64,000 nucleotides of DNA from NCBI GenBank assembly GCA_022600195.1, contig JAHZKX010000042.1, positions 49,173 to 113,172 of the forward strand. The letters run 5' to 3'. This stretch comes from Planctomycetota bacterium (lineage in GTDB: Bacteria > Planctomycetota > Planctomycetia > Planctomycetales > Planctomycetaceae). The notes beneath the pieces are model-generated. The model had not been told where the DNA came from. It saw only the letters and a program-made list of their open reading frames with translations, and ran no database searches. A program made the position numbers and the translations under genes. Below, piece by piece: positions 1 through 9,750 of the stretch (position 1 is the first letter of the stretch; each line of letters begins with the position of its first letter).

Positions 1-228
1 GAGAAAGATATGTTTGTCGATATCGATCTGAAATTCAGAGAACGCTTCATAAGCACGTGCGACCTGTTCGGCGAGTGTATCAACATGGGGAGGCAGCAAG
101 CCCAGCAATCCAAAATCCCGCCGCTCCTGTTCGGTAAATGCGGTTCCCTTATTCAACAGCGGATCTTCAATCAGCAAGGTTCCCGTTTTTTGAATCGTAT
201 TTTCTTTTGGCGTCCGTCCCGAATTCAT
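1..228 (-). CDS. maeA: NAD-dependent malic enzyme, N-terminal part (runs off left edge)
   Basis: Reading the minus strand from an ATG at 226-228 gives 76 open codons up to the window edge. The translation contains EDPLLNKGTAFTEQERRDFG, then LLGLLPPHVDTLAEQVARAY and IDIDKHIFL. These match the conserved N-terminal block of the large bacterial malic enzyme (E. coli MaeA has PLLNKGSAF, LLGLLPEVVETIEEQ and IDKHIYL at the same spacing). The family decarboxylates L-malate to pyruvate with NAD+ in the cytoplasm. The NAD-binding and catalytic regions lie outside the window, so cofactor choice and integrity cannot be judged. The ribosome site is weak. Identity is firm from the motif block; the exact start is less sure. 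Confidence 0.88.
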   Translation of the reverse strand, partial: MNSGRTPKENTIQKTGTLLIEDPLLNKGTAFTEQERRDFGLLGLLPPHVDTLAEQVARAYEAFSEFQIDIDKHIFL

Positions 229-578
229 AGCAAGGTTAATCCTGATTTGAAGAAACAAAGTTTGAAAAGGAATTGAGAGATTGCAGGCTGCGGTATTCTC
301 ACTGAGCTCCAGCATAGAGTAATAGAAAAGCAGTCAGTCTGTCGATGTTACTCTTGAGAAAGTACAAGGATTCCCACAAGCTCATTATATTTTGACAGAC
401 GATGCTCAAGAATGGCCTGCCAATTCTTAAATGGGCTTGCTGAATAGTGATCTCCATTACCATTTCAGGGATTCACATCGATTCAATGGTTGAGACCGAC
501 TGGTCTGATCGTTAGAATTAATGAGCAAACCCGCCGTAAAACTACACCTGCCTAATTCCTGCTTTTGAGGTCTCTGTC
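229..578. other. Divergent intergenic region
   Basis: This 350-base spacer separates the leftward malic enzyme gene from the rightward hydrolase gene. I see no convincing reading frame. Its right end holds a good sigma70-type promoter for the hydrolase gene (490-518). The remainder shows no repeat or hairpin that I can support. Confidence 0.6.
490..518 (+). promoter_or_regulatory. Sigma70-like promoter for the alpha/beta hydrolase gene
   Basis: TTGAGA at 490-495 and TAGAAT at 513-518 are separated by exactly 17 bases. Predicted transcription would begin near 525, about 54 bases before the ATG at 579. It is a consensus match only; no transcript evidence is available. Confidence 0.5.
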
Positions 579-2684
579 ATGCATCGTCTGTTTTCGATTA
601 TTGTTCTTAGCTCTGTGCTCGCTGTCTCTGTTTATTCTGAAGCAGCAGAAGATTTGAATGTGCTGCCGGAGGCGACAGGCAATGTAGCGGAAAAAGGGCC
701 CGTTTATCACGCGCTGCAGCAGCAGAGTTATGAAGCCTCTGCAAAACGCACAGCCGCTTATGAAGCATTGAAAACACCCGCAGACTGTGTGGCCTATCAG
801 AAACGAATGAAAGAATTCTTTCGCAAGCAGATCGGCGGTTTTCCTGAAAAGACACCGTTGAATCCTCGTGTGATTGGTAAACTGAAGGGAAAGGGCTTTC
901 GTGTTGAAAACGTGATTTATGAAAGCTGGCCCGGACATCACGTGACAGCGAATCTTTATCTGCCCAACAGCAAGCCTCCCTATCCCGGCGTATTGGTCCC
1001 CTGCGGACACAGTCATAATGGCAAAGTCGCTGGAGCCTATCAGCAGGCTTGTATGTTACTCGCACAAAATGGAATGGCCGCCCTCTGTTATGATCCCATC
1101 GGTCAGGGCGAACGGTATCAGGTTCTTTCCAAGCAACCCAATGAATTTTTCCGTGGCACAAAGCGTTATCGTCCGCCTCATCCCCAGGTGCAATTTTACT
1201 GCACCGCAGAGCATACACTGATGTCGGTCAGCTCGATTCCTCTGGGAAGTAACTCGGCCCGTTATCGTATCTGGGATGGCATGCGGAGCATTGACTATCT
1301 GGTCAGTCGGCCGGACATTGATCCGAACCGTATCGGCTGCACAGGAAACTCCGGTGGTGGCACACTAACTAGCTATATCATGGCATTGGATGAACGCGTG
1401 AAATGTGCCGCACCAGTTTGCTATTCGACCATGTATCGATATCTGGTTGATAATAATGGTCCTCAAGATGGTGAGCAGGTGATTTTCGGGCAACTTGCCA
1501 ATGGAATGGACATCGCCGACTACACTTTAATGCGGGCTCCCAAACCAACATTGATCTGTGCCGGCACACATGACAGCACCTTCAAGATTGCGGGAACATG
1601 GGAACTCTTCCGCGAAGCCAAACGCTTCTATACCCGCATGGGATACGCCGAGCGAGTGGGAATTATCGAGGCAGATGCGCCGCATGGATTTACGATACAA
1701 CTGCGCGAAGCGGCAGCGCGCTGGATGAGTCGCTGGCTGTTGAACAAAGAAAACCCGATCTTCGAAGGCGAACTTCCCGTCTTTACTTATGAGGAATTAC
1801 AGTGTTCGCAATCAGGACAGATTTTACTGGACGCCGGCGAGCGTTCACTGTTTGAGATCAATGACGGCCTGAATCAGCAGTTGGCGAAAGAACGAGCCGA
1901 GCTGTGGAACAGTGGTGATCTGAAAACCCTGCGTGATCAGGTGCGCGAAGTGTGTGGAGTCCAAAAACTCTCTGCGCTACTCCGACCGGAATTTAATGAA
2001 GTGGGCACGATTCAGCGGCCCGGATATCAGATCACGAAGCTGATTATAAAGCCCGCGCATGGAGTGCCTCTGCCAGCTCTGTTATTTCAACCGAAAAAAC
2101 AGTCGGGTGAATTGGTGCTTTACCTGCATGGAGAGGGAAAGCAGGTCGATGCGGGCGAAGGAGCCGCGATTGAGCAGCGGGTCAAACAGGGAGACGTTGT
2201 ACTGGCGCTTGATATTCGTTGCATTGGTGAAACCGAACGCAAGAATAATCGGCGGGTCGGCTGGGCGCATGGTTTGCTCGGACCGAATTATCATGAGTTC
2301 GCACTGGCTTATCTGCTGGGCGATTCCATGGTAAAACTCCGGGCTGAGGACATTCTGGTAGCAGCACGATTTCTTTCGGAATATCAGTCAAAAGACAAGC
2401 CACAAAAAGTGGAATTAACGGCCATTGGTGAAACGGCAATCCCCGCCTTGCATGCGGCGGCTATGGAACCGGAACAGTTTTCTCAGGTGAATTTGAGCCA
2501 GATGATTCCTTCCTGGGGGGAAGTCGTGAAAACGCCGGAAACTCATAACCAGTTAATTAACACGGTTCACGGCGCATTAAAAGTATATGACTTGCCCAAC
2601 CTGATCAAATTAGTCGACACATCCAAAGTCAAAGTGACTCAGCCTGCTGGAGTGACGGAAAAAGTGGCGACGAAAACGCCCTGA
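579..2684 (+). CDS. Secreted alpha/beta hydrolase, acetyl xylan esterase-like
   Basis: A 701-residue protein with an N-terminal signal peptide (hydrophobic residues 5-20). The first half is an alpha/beta hydrolase of the acetyl xylan esterase/dienelactone hydrolase type. The nucleophile elbow is G256-N-S258-G-G, a likely acid is D332 in AGTHD, and the likely histidine is H369 in DAPHG. The second half (about 480-690) looks like a second, weaker hydrolase-type domain (LVLYLHGEG). The probable role is removal of ester groups from polysaccharides in the periplasm; the substrate is inferred from family resemblance only. A promoter-like site lies 61 bases upstream, and GAGGTCTCTGTC precedes the ATG. 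It is followed 161 bases later by a PhoD-like phosphatase on the same strand. Confidence 0.8.
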   Translation: MHRLFSIIVLSSVLAVSVYSEAAEDLNVLPEATGNVAEKGPVYHALQQQSYEASAKRTAAYEALKTPADCVAYQKRMKEFFRKQIGGFPEKTPLNPRVIGKLKGKGFRVENVIYESWPGHHVTANLYLPNSKPPYPGVLVPCGHSHNGKVAGAYQQACMLLAQNGMAALCYDPIGQGERYQVLSKQPNEFFRGTKRYRPPHPQVQFYCTAEHTLMSVSSIPLGSNSARYRIWDGMRSIDYLVSRPDIDPNRIGCTGNSGGGTLTSYIMALDERVKCAAPVCYSTMYRYLVDNNGPQDGEQVIFGQLANGMDIADYTLMRAPKPTLICAGTHDSTFKIAGTWELFREAKRFYTRMGYAERVGIIEADAPHGFTIQLREAAARWMSRWLLNKENPIFEGELPVFTYEELQCSQSGQILLDAGERSLFEINDGLNQQLAKERAELWNSGDLKTLRDQVREVCGVQKLSALLRPEFNEVGTIQRPGYQITKLIIKPAHGVPLPALLFQPKKQSGELVLYLHGEGKQVDAGEGAAIEQRVKQGDVVLALDIRCIGETERKNNRRVGWAHGLLGPNYHEFALAYLLGDSMVKLRAEDILVAARFLSEYQSKDKPQKVELTAIGETAIPALHAAAMEPEQFSQVNLSQMIPSWGEVVKTPETHNQLINTVHGALKVYDLPNLIKLVDTSKVKVTQPAGVTEKVATKTP

Positions 2685-2845
2685 ACACAGCGCGAGTTAC
2701 GAAACAACTTTTAGCAATGGTTTCATTCAGGGAGCCACGCTGGACAAAGCCCGCTGCGCCCTTAATAATGAGTGTTCTGATCTAATTCATATCATATTAA
2801 CACCGCCGACGCTTTCGGCTGCTTGTGTGCATAGGGAGAGTTTAA

Positions 2846-5164
2846 ATGCAATCGCTTACCCGACGGATGGCTTTAAAATTGTTTGCCTTGGGAACAACGT
2901 TTCTGGGATTGAAGAAGCCGGCATCCGCGACTCTGGAGAAAAATGCCAGCAAGTCTACCGTTGTGGGTCGATGGAATAAAACGCATGACCGGGTCTGGCT
3001 GGGAGAAGAATTCTGGGCCAATCCGATGGAAGACTGGCGCATTGTGAACGGAGCTGCCGAGTGCCAGACAACCGCAGGCGACCGTAATATTCAACTCGTT
3101 ACCCATCAACTGACCAACACGAATGCCTCGTTCAATATGTCGGTCCGCGTAAGTCAGGTCGAACTCAAACAGCAGGATGGTGGCGTTGGTTTTCGTGTCG
3201 GTGTCAAAAGCGATCTCAATGAATACCGCAGTAACTGCTTTGCCAAAAGCGGCATCAAAGCAGGTCTGGTAAACGGAACGTTAGTGATTGGTAAAAAAAA
3301 GCAGAAGCTGAATGCGCCCGTTGATGTGAAAGACTGCATTTTGACTCTCATTGGAAAACCGCAGGGCGAGAAATACGCGCTGACTCTAACTGTGTCCAAC
3401 CCAGCTTCCGACAAACCACTGGGATCATTGACGCAAACGGTTCCACCACAGGCCGTGCTGGGAAATATAGCCTTGATCAGCAATCTGGATCCCCGTTTTA
3501 AACGCAAGATTGGTGCCCGGTATCGCTTCAGTGACTGGTCGGTTTCAGGCGATGCGTTCACGGTTTCACCCGAACATAAGTTTGGTCCGATTTTGTGGTC
3601 CATGTATTCACTGAGTGATTCTCGCAGCGCTGATGGTTTCGTCATGAAAATCAGTGCGCTTACCGGACCTTTAGGCGAACAGGACAACAAGGATGTCGAA
3701 CTGCTGATTCAACAGGACGGCAAATGGAAATCGCTGGGAACTACACCACTGGATACCGACGCCTGGACCGCTACCTTTCGTATTCCCCACTGGAACGAGA
3801 AACAGACCACACCATTCAAACTGGTTTATCGGGAAAAACAGACCGATGGTTCAGAGAGTACCACCGAGCGGACCGGCATCATTCGTTCCAACCCCGAAGG
3901 TCGACCGGTCAGACTGGGGGCATTAACGTGCCAGAAGGACTACGGATTCCCTTATGAACCGGTCGCGAATAATCTGCTGAAAGTCGATCCCGATTTATTG
4001 TATTTCTCCGGCGATCAATTGTACGAAGATCATGGCGGTTTCGGTTTGATTCGTGATCCCGCGAAACCGGCAATTCTCAACTACCTCCGTAAATTCTACA
4101 TGCATGGCTGGGCCTTTGGGGAAGCCATGCGGGACCGTCCCACCCTTTGCATTCCCGACGATCATGATGTGTTCCAGGGAAACATCTGGGGAGAAGGGGG
4201 CATGAAAATGAGTGAAGGCTCGACTTCCTCGAAAGGCGGTTACCGGGAACCGGCGCGCATGGTCAATGTGGTTCACAAAACCTGTGCCGGCCATCATCCC
4301 GATTATTATGACCCGACACCCTGCAAACAAAATATCAGCGTTTATTATGGCGACATGGTTTATGGCGGCGTTGGTTTTGCCATTCTGGGAGATCGGCAGT
4401 TCAAGAGTGGACCAGAGCACGTTGATACCGGAAGTGGCAGGGCAGACCATGTTACCGACCCGAAATTTGATACTGCGAAACTGGATAAACCGGGACTGGA
4501 TCTGCTGGGTGAGCGACAGGAAAAATTTCTCGAACACTGGTGCAATGACTGGCGGGCCCACAACATTAAAGTCTTGCTCAGCCAAACTGTCTTTTCCGGA
4601 GTCGCCACTCATCACGGCGGATATAATGGCTATCTCAAAGCCGATCTGGATGCCGGCGGTTGGCCTCAGACCGCCCGCAATCGAACGGTTCGTATACTCC
4701 GTAAAGGGATGCCCCTGCACATCAACGGCGATCAGCATTTAACAACGCTTTCACAATATGGCGCCGACAAACAGCGCGACAGTTGCTGGTCGTTCTGTAC
4801 TCCTGCGATCTCAGCCGGATACCCCCGCTGGTGGAGACCGGACGAAGTCGGCATGCCTCACGAAAATCGTCCTCAACATGGTCAGTCAAATACGGGCGAA
4901 TATCTGGATGGCTTTGGTAATAAGACTTATGTCTACGCGGTGGGAAATCCTGAACCGGGCACGGAAAAGAACCGTTACGATCTGGCACATCAGAAGGGAA
5001 GCGGTTTCGGCCTGGTCTTGATCGATCCCAAAGAAAAAACCTACACGCTCAATTGCTATCGCTTCAAGGTCGATGCCACCGATGGCAAAGCCACGAATCA
5101 ATTTTCCGGTTGGCCAGTCACCATTCATCAAAAAGAAAATGGCGGAGAGAATTTGCTGGGATAA
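2846..5164 (+). CDS. PhoD-like alkaline phosphatase/phosphodiesterase
   Basis: A 772-residue exported protein. The N-terminus has a [13 protein letters not shown] twin-arginine-like signal followed by a hydrophobic stretch and an ASA cleavage site near residue 28. Residues 30-330 look like a beta-sandwich or concanavalin-like extension. The C-terminal half is a PhoD-type metallophosphatase: [13 protein letters not shown] (from Y386), [11 protein letters not shown] (I436-N446) and HINGDQH (H625-H631) supply Asp, Asn and His ligands. PhoD enzymes hydrolyse phosphate mono- and diesters outside the cytoplasm using metal cofactors. The ribosome site GGGAGAG precedes the ATG. The following gene begins 51 bases downstream, so co-transcription is likely. 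The N-terminal domain makes it longer than typical PhoD proteins. Confidence 0.85.
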   Translation: MQSLTRRMALKLFALGTTFLGLKKPASATLEKNASKSTVVGRWNKTHDRVWLGEEFWANPMEDWRIVNGAAECQTTAGDRNIQLVTHQLTNTNASFNMSVRVSQVELKQQDGGVGFRVGVKSDLNEYRSNCFAKSGIKAGLVNGTLVIGKKKQKLNAPVDVKDCILTLIGKPQGEKYALTLTVSNPASDKPLGSLTQTVPPQAVLGNIALISNLDPRFKRKIGARYRFSDWSVSGDAFTVSPEHKFGPILWSMYSLSDSRSADGFVMKISALTGPLGEQDNKDVELLIQQDGKWKSLGTTPLDTDAWTATFRIPHWNEKQTTPFKLVYREKQTDGSESTTERTGIIRSNPEGRPVRLGALTCQKDYGFPYEPVANNLLKVDPDLLYFSGDQLYEDHGGFGLIRDPAKPAILNYLRKFYMHGWAFGEAMRDRPTLCIPDDHDVFQGNIWGEGGMKMSEGSTSSKGGYREPARMVNVVHKTCAGHHPDYYDPTPCKQNISVYYGDMVYGGVGFAILGDRQFKSGPEHVDTGSGRADHVTDPKFDTAKLDKPGLDLLGERQEKFLEHWCNDWRAHNIKVLLSQTVFSGVATHHGGYNGYLKADLDAGGWPQTARNRTVRILRKGMPLHINGDQHLTTLSQYGADKQRDSCWSFCTPAISAGYPRWWRPDEVGMPHENRPQHGQSNTGEYLDGFGNKTYVYAVGNPEPGTEKNRYDLAHQKGSGFGLVLIDPKEKTYTLNCYRFKVDATDGKATNQFSGWPVTIHQKENGGENLLG

Positions 5165-5215
5165 TTCATTCTGTCAATCACACTGATTACCAGTCGGCGT
5201 AAGGAGAACAGAATC

Positions 5216-6544
5216 ATGCTGAGTCGCTTATTTCTATTTGCTTTACTGATATTTTCGACGACATCAATTGGTAACGCACAAACGCGTGAAGAAAAAGTGA
5301 AGCGGGATCGAGAGCGTGTTCAGTCAAGCGGCTACTGGATCTACAACAATCTCCAGCAGGGTTTTGCGCAGGCGAAAAAAACAAAGAAACCATTGCTCGT
5401 TGTCCTGCGCTGCATTCCCTGCGAAGAGTGTGTGAAGCTCGATGAAGATCTTATGGAGAAAGATCCGCATTTGAAGCCTCTCATGGATCAGTTTGTGCGT
5501 GTGCGACAGATTTCCACAAACGGTTTGGATCTGTCTCTGTTTCAATATGACTATGATCAATCGTTCGCGGTATTTCTGCTGAATGCGGACAGAACCATTT
5601 ATGGTCGTTTCGGCACTCGCTCACACCATACACTCTGGTCTGAAGATGTTTCAATTGAGGCACTCTCGAAAGCGATGCAGGGGGCGTTGAAATTGCATGC
5701 AAATTATGACGCGATAAAAGCATCACTCAAAGGCAAGACAGGTAAACGACCCTATGTGGCGTCTCCTGAAAAATACCCGATGCTGGCTGGAAAATATCGA
5801 TCCAAAATCAATGAGAAAAAAGATATCGTCAAGAGCTGTATCCACTGCCATCAAATCGGCGATGCCCAGCGTGATCTCTATTTAAGAGAACAGAAACCCA
5901 TTCCCGAACAGATTCTATTTCAGTATCCACACCCCAAAATTCTGGGACTGATCCTGGACCCAAAACAAAAAGCCGTTGTGAAAGCGGTTCAACCCAGTTC
6001 AATTGCAGCGGAAGCCGGATTTCAGAAGGGAGATCAGATTCTGTCAATAGCAGGGCAGCCTTTACTTTCCATTGCCGACGTTCAGTGGGTCTTGCATCAT
6101 GCTGGTGAAAAGGATCAATTACAGGCTGTCATTGATCGCAGTGGTAAGCAGCGTAATCTGACGATTGATCTGCCGACAGGCTGGAAGCGTAAAGATGATC
6201 TTTCCTGGCGGGTCAGTAGTTGGCCGATGCGAAGAATGGTCCTGGGCGGTGCCGTTCTGGAACAGGCGAACCCAGCGCAACGTAAAAATGCCGGGATAAC
6301 AGCTGAGAATAAAATGGCTCTCAGAATCAGGCGTTTAGGCCAATATGGCGCGCATGCCGCTGCAAAAAAAGCAGGATTTAAAACAGGCGATGTGATTATT
6401 TCATTCGATGGCAAAAATGAGCTGCTCCGCGAGACAGACATTCTGGCTTATGGTGTCAATGCATTAAAGCCCGGCCAAACAACTGACGTGACTGTAGTCA
6501 GGGGGCAAAAACAGATGCACTTGAAATTACCCCGACAAAAATAA
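5216..6544 (+). CDS. Secreted thioredoxin-like, heme-motif, double-PDZ protein
   Basis: A 442-residue protein with a signal peptide (residues 1-21, ending near GNAQ). Residues 40-170 resemble a thioredoxin fold of the DUF255/Thioredoxin_7 kind, with three cysteines in C66-I-P-C69-E-E-C72. A c-type heme motif C208-I-H-C211-H212 follows. Two PDZ domains are visible at about 240-325 (VQPSSIAAEAGFQKGDQILS) and about 365-442 (GAHAAAKKAGFKTGDVIISF). PDZ domains bind C-terminal peptides; the combination suggests a periplasmic redox or folding factor, which is inference. AAGGAGA lies just upstream of the ATG, and the preceding PhoD-like gene is 51 bases away. It converges on the phosphoesterase gene at 6565 with only 20 bases between. 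Confidence 0.8.
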   Translation: MLSRLFLFALLIFSTTSIGNAQTREEKVKRDRERVQSSGYWIYNNLQQGFAQAKKTKKPLLVVLRCIPCEECVKLDEDLMEKDPHLKPLMDQFVRVRQISTNGLDLSLFQYDYDQSFAVFLLNADRTIYGRFGTRSHHTLWSEDVSIEALSKAMQGALKLHANYDAIKASLKGKTGKRPYVASPEKYPMLAGKYRSKINEKKDIVKSCIHCHQIGDAQRDLYLREQKPIPEQILFQYPHPKILGLILDPKQKAVVKAVQPSSIAAEAGFQKGDQILSIAGQPLLSIADVQWVLHHAGEKDQLQAVIDRSGKQRNLTIDLPTGWKRKDDLSWRVSSWPMRRMVLGGAVLEQANPAQRKNAGITAENKMALRIRRLGQYGAHAAAKKAGFKTGDVIISFDGKNELLRETDILAYGVNALKPGQTTDVTVVRGQKQMHLKLPRQK

Positions 6545-6564
6545 TCGACAATTTCGAATTGGCA

Positions 6565-7461
6565 TCAACGCCATTTCAGTGTTTTCGTTTTTTGATTCCA
6601 GGCATGATTCTCGTCATTGGTTCGCGTCGTCAGCGTGATGCTATGCGGACTCAGTTTGGCGACGGTCCAGCCTGTGGTCGATTTCGCAGGGTTACCAACA
6701 TAAGATGTTGCCGGTGTATTGATGATGTGAATGCCTTGATGTCCGGCGTGACTGCGGTGATGAATATGACCGTGCACATAAGCTTTCACTTGCGGACGCT
6801 TTGCCAATATTACCCAAAGCTCGACCGAGTCCGTTAATCCACCAGGAAAATGGAGCGGGTCTCCACCCAGACGCGGATTATGATGCGTGACAATAATCGC
6901 CGGCTTATCGGCATGCGCATCCAGAGCATTCGCCAGCCAGGTTCGTTGTTCTTTGCCCAGCGTTCCCTGTGTCACCATCGTTTTGTGTAGCGAATCAAGC
7001 AGAAAGAAATTCGCGTATTTGGTTTGTACAACAGAAATATGCCGTGATTTGACAGGGGGAGACTCAGGCTGTTCTTCTTTCATTACATCATAAAAAACAT
7101 CGCGTTCATCGTGATTACCCAGCGTCAGATGTGTATCGATTTTGGCTTCTCTAAGGGGGCGAATCAGTTTGGCGAAATGACGATAATCACCAGGCTGACC
7201 ATCTTTCAGAGCCAGATCTCCATTGATCAACACACAGGCGGGTTTCTGTTTCAGGTTTGTCAATTCGTTGACCACCTGCCTCAAATGGCTGGGGACGGCT
7301 GAGTTTTCGGGGTGCTTCTCGCCAATATGTGTATCGTTCAAAAGATAAACGATTTCGGATTGTGTTTCATTGGCAAACGCGCCGGTCGAATAAGTCACAA
7401 ATCCTGCACCTAAAGTGATCAGGAATTGACGGCGGGTCTGGGCAGGCAAGTGAACGGGCAT
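6565..7461 (-). CDS. Exported calcineurin-like metallophosphoesterase
   Basis: A 298-residue protein with a twin-arginine-type signal (TRRQFLITLG, residues 9-18, then a hydrophobic run). The metallophosphoesterase motifs are all present in order: LLNDTHIG, LINGDLAL, TLGNHDER, VTHHNPRLGG and HGHIHHRSH. The family (CpdA-like) uses a two-metal centre to cleave phosphoesters; here the signal places it outside the cytoplasm, so cyclic AMP is an unlikely substrate. The gene stands alone, downstream of the DUF502-like gene on the same strand (99 bases) and converging on the PDZ protein gene. Start is the ATG at 7461. Confidence 0.82.
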   Translation of the reverse strand: MPVHLPAQTRRQFLITLGAGFVTYSTGAFANETQSEIVYLLNDTHIGEKHPENSAVPSHLRQVVNELTNLKQKPACVLINGDLALKDGQPGDYRHFAKLIRPLREAKIDTHLTLGNHDERDVFYDVMKEEQPESPPVKSRHISVVQTKYANFFLLDSLHKTMVTQGTLGKEQRTWLANALDAHADKPAIIVTHHNPRLGGDPLHFPGGLTDSVELWVILAKRPQVKAYVHGHIHHRSHAGHQGIHIINTPATSYVGNPAKSTTGWTVAKLSPHSITLTTRTNDENHAWNQKTKTLKWR

Positions 7462-7560
7462 GGCAGGCTCTCACTGATGAAAGAGGGAAGGTGGGATGAT
7501 TTCTTAATTCGATGGTTTTATTTTACAACGGGCCGGGACCAGGTGAAACGGAAACTTTAT

Positions 7561-8106
7561 TTATTTTTGTGGGAGAGGCTTTTGTGGATCCAGTAAGTGT
7601 AATGATTCGCGGCCCATGCGCTCACAAATTCCCAGCGCTTCGGAAAATGGAATATTCATTGGTTCCACGCGATCGGCCGCCATAAAAATCACAAACCCGG
7701 ACCAGGGATCAGGCGAACCGGGAAGGTAGATGGAAACAAGCGGCCCCTCTGTTCGTTCGACTTCGAAGGCAATTCGAGTGACATCATCGAAGCGAACAAG
7801 TACGGGAATCATTTCCGGTTTATTATGATCTCCCCCAATACTGCCTTTAAGCTGCTCGCGGTAAATCGCATAGCGGGGAAACAAAAGAATCAGATTGTTT
7901 TCGACAAATTTCGAGAGTCTTCTACCAATCGACCAACGGGCAATCAAGCCGGCAGCAAAGCACATCAGCAGCACGATGGCAATCGAAATCGTAACCAGCA
8001 TGGCAATGCCCGAGGGGGTCTTGACCGGAATATATTCCGATAACACACCTGCTAATGCCATGACAATCGGAACGACCTGGCCAACTAATGCACCGATCAC
8101 GATCAA
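7561..8106 (-). CDS. DUF502-like membrane protein, 5' end interrupted by an in-frame TAG
   Basis: A 181-residue frame starting at a TTG (8104-8106). It has hydrophobic segments near residues 1-22 and 35-58, followed by a soluble domain with RFDDVTRIAFEVERTEGP and an SPDPWSGFVIF-type motif typical of DUF502 proteins. The same frame continues upstream: an ATG at 8179-8181 encodes MSQHVKKSFGFL, then TAG (8143-8145), then TTAIGGLIFLLP running directly into this frame. DUF502 proteins usually begin with a short positive N-terminus and FLKTT-like residues before this membrane segment, so the TAG appears to replace a Lys codon (AAG). Either the gene is inactivated, a downstream start is used, or the base is a sequence error. 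Function of the family is unknown. Confidence 0.55.
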   Translation of the reverse strand: MIVIGALVGQVVPIVMALAGVLSEYIPVKTPSGIAMLVTISIAIVLLMCFAAGLIARWSIGRRLSKFVENNLILLFPRYAIYREQLKGSIGGDHNKPEMIPVLVRFDDVTRIAFEVERTEGPLVSIYLPGSPDPWSGFVIFMAADRVEPMNIPFSEALGICERMGRESLHLLDPQKPLPQK

Positions 8107-8226
8107 GGGTAATAGAAAAATTAACCCTCCGATGGCGGTTGTCTATAAAAAACCAAAACTCTTCTTTACATGCTGTGACATGAATGTGTCATCTTTTCGA
8201 AAATGTGAAACATAAAAACTTTAAAC

Positions 8227-9591
8227 TTAAGAAGACAGTTCTTTCACAAGAGTGTCCCGGCGTTTTTGAAAAGTTTTCATTTTGCCGGTTTCGTTTGTCA
8301 TCTGATTCTGCTTCTCGTAAGGATCGGATTTGAGATCGAATAAAAATTCTTCGCCTGCTTCGTTTTGGATATATTTCCAGTCCCCTTGTCGTAATGCAGT
8401 CCAACGGCCACGTTTTAATTCTTTATGGGGCCCGAGCTGCCAGAACAATTCTCTGGTCCCGACAGGCGTTTGTCGAGTAAGCAGGCCGGAAAGGTTCTGA
8501 CCATCCAGGGTCAATCCGGCCGTGTCAACATTTGCAAAGTGGCAGAGACTGGGAAACAAATCAAGAGCCCAGGTAACTTCGTTCGTTTCGGTAGCCGCTT
8601 TGATCTTTCCAGGCCAGCGCATAATACAGGGAACGCGAATGCCCCCTTCAAACAGGCTGGCTTTGGCGCCTCGAAATGGTTGGTTACTGCCACCATAAAC
8701 GTATGAGCCGCCATGATCGGTCATGAAAATGACCAGAGTATTTTCATCAAGCCCGTTGTTTTTGAGACTCGTCATCACGCGTCCAATGCCATCATCCAGG
8801 GACACGGTCATCGCAGCAAACTCACGCCGGACTTTGTCTTGAATGTTCCCTACCCGTTTCAAATCCGAACCTCGGGCTTGCATGATATTGACCGGACTTT
8901 GATCACCGGGGGACCAGCCTTTACCAAAGTGAGGGGCATTATAAGACAGGAACAGAAAAAACGGTTTTTCCTCTGTCTGTTGGCTTTTCAAAAAATGTTC
9001 TGCTTCTTCCGTAATTAAATCAGTAGCATAACCATTCTCAGAAACAGTACGCTGATTGTGATACCAGTCGGGAATATTACCATACGTCATCGTGAAATAA
9101 TCGATACAGCCGCCGGTATGTCCGCGAAACAGAGCAAAGCCGTGGGAAGTTGGCAGAAATGTTTTAGCGCCGTGTCCCAGATGCCATTTGCCGATCAAAG
9201 CTGTCTGATATCCGTTTTTACGTAGAACTTCAGCGATGGTGGTTTCGCCGGGTTGAATCCCGCGATTTTTATCTACCTCACTCATAAACATCAAAGCGCC
9301 AAGTAGTTGATCTTGCGAGCGGCTTGGGTTTCGACCCGTTAATATTCCAAAACGCGAAGGCGTACAAATCGCTGAGGCTGAATAATACTGACGAAACAGC
9401 AAACCCTCTTTCGCTAACTGATCAATATTCGGAGTAGGAATTTCACTTCCATAACAGCCGACATCATTGATGCCTTGGTCATCAGTAAAAATGATCAGAA
9501 AGTTAGGACGCTCTGCCGCCGGTAAGAAATTCGCAGGGGAAATGAAAAGAAAAAAGAGAATCAGATAAAGCCGATTGTGGCAGAGCATCAT
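8227..9591 (-). CDS. Secreted sulfatase (arylsulfatase A family)
   Basis: I chose the ATG at 9589-9591 because GGGAAG lies just upstream and a clean signal peptide follows (hydrophobic residues 8-23, then PAAERP). An ATG-less upstream extension of 29 codons is possible but less likely. The protein is 454 residues. The active-site signature is C76-T-P-S-R80, where the cysteine must be converted to formylglycine; D37-D38 in FTDDQG are calcium ligands. Family members remove sulfate esters from glycans or aromatics. It is the last gene of a minus-strand set: PSD1, DUF1501, sulfatase, with 159 bases between it and DUF1501. No sulfatase-maturing enzyme gene is in the window. Confidence 0.87.
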   Translation of the reverse strand: MMLCHNRLYLILFFLFISPANFLPAAERPNFLIIFTDDQGINDVGCYGSEIPTPNIDQLAKEGLLFRQYYSASAICTPSRFGILTGRNPSRSQDQLLGALMFMSEVDKNRGIQPGETTIAEVLRKNGYQTALIGKWHLGHGAKTFLPTSHGFALFRGHTGGCIDYFTMTYGNIPDWYHNQRTVSENGYATDLITEEAEHFLKSQQTEEKPFFLFLSYNAPHFGKGWSPGDQSPVNIMQARGSDLKRVGNIQDKVRREFAAMTVSLDDGIGRVMTSLKNNGLDENTLVIFMTDHGGSYVYGGSNQPFRGAKASLFEGGIRVPCIMRWPGKIKAATETNEVTWALDLFPSLCHFANVDTAGLTLDGQNLSGLLTRQTPVGTRELFWQLGPHKELKRGRWTALRQGDWKYIQNEAGEEFLFDLKSDPYEKQNQMTNETGKMKTFQKRRDTLVKELSS

Positions 9592-9750
9592 ATGTATCTT
9601 CCCAACGTGATTCGAGCAGGTCAGCAGATCGCGGGACGATTCTGGATTACCGATGGTATCTGTTTTCGATAGCATCACCCCGAGATGAATTAATTGATAA
9701 TGAAAACAGGAAGTGTTTTTAAAAGCGCCCCATTGTGTGGAAAGTCTTTA

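Noticed and set aside
552..1218. Long frames antisense to the acetyl xylan esterase-like gene
   Set aside because: They lie wholly over a well-supported gene and read as scrambled sequence.
3995..4738. 247-codon minus-strand frame over the PhoD-like gene
   Set aside because: Opposite strand of a gene with conserved metal-binding motifs.
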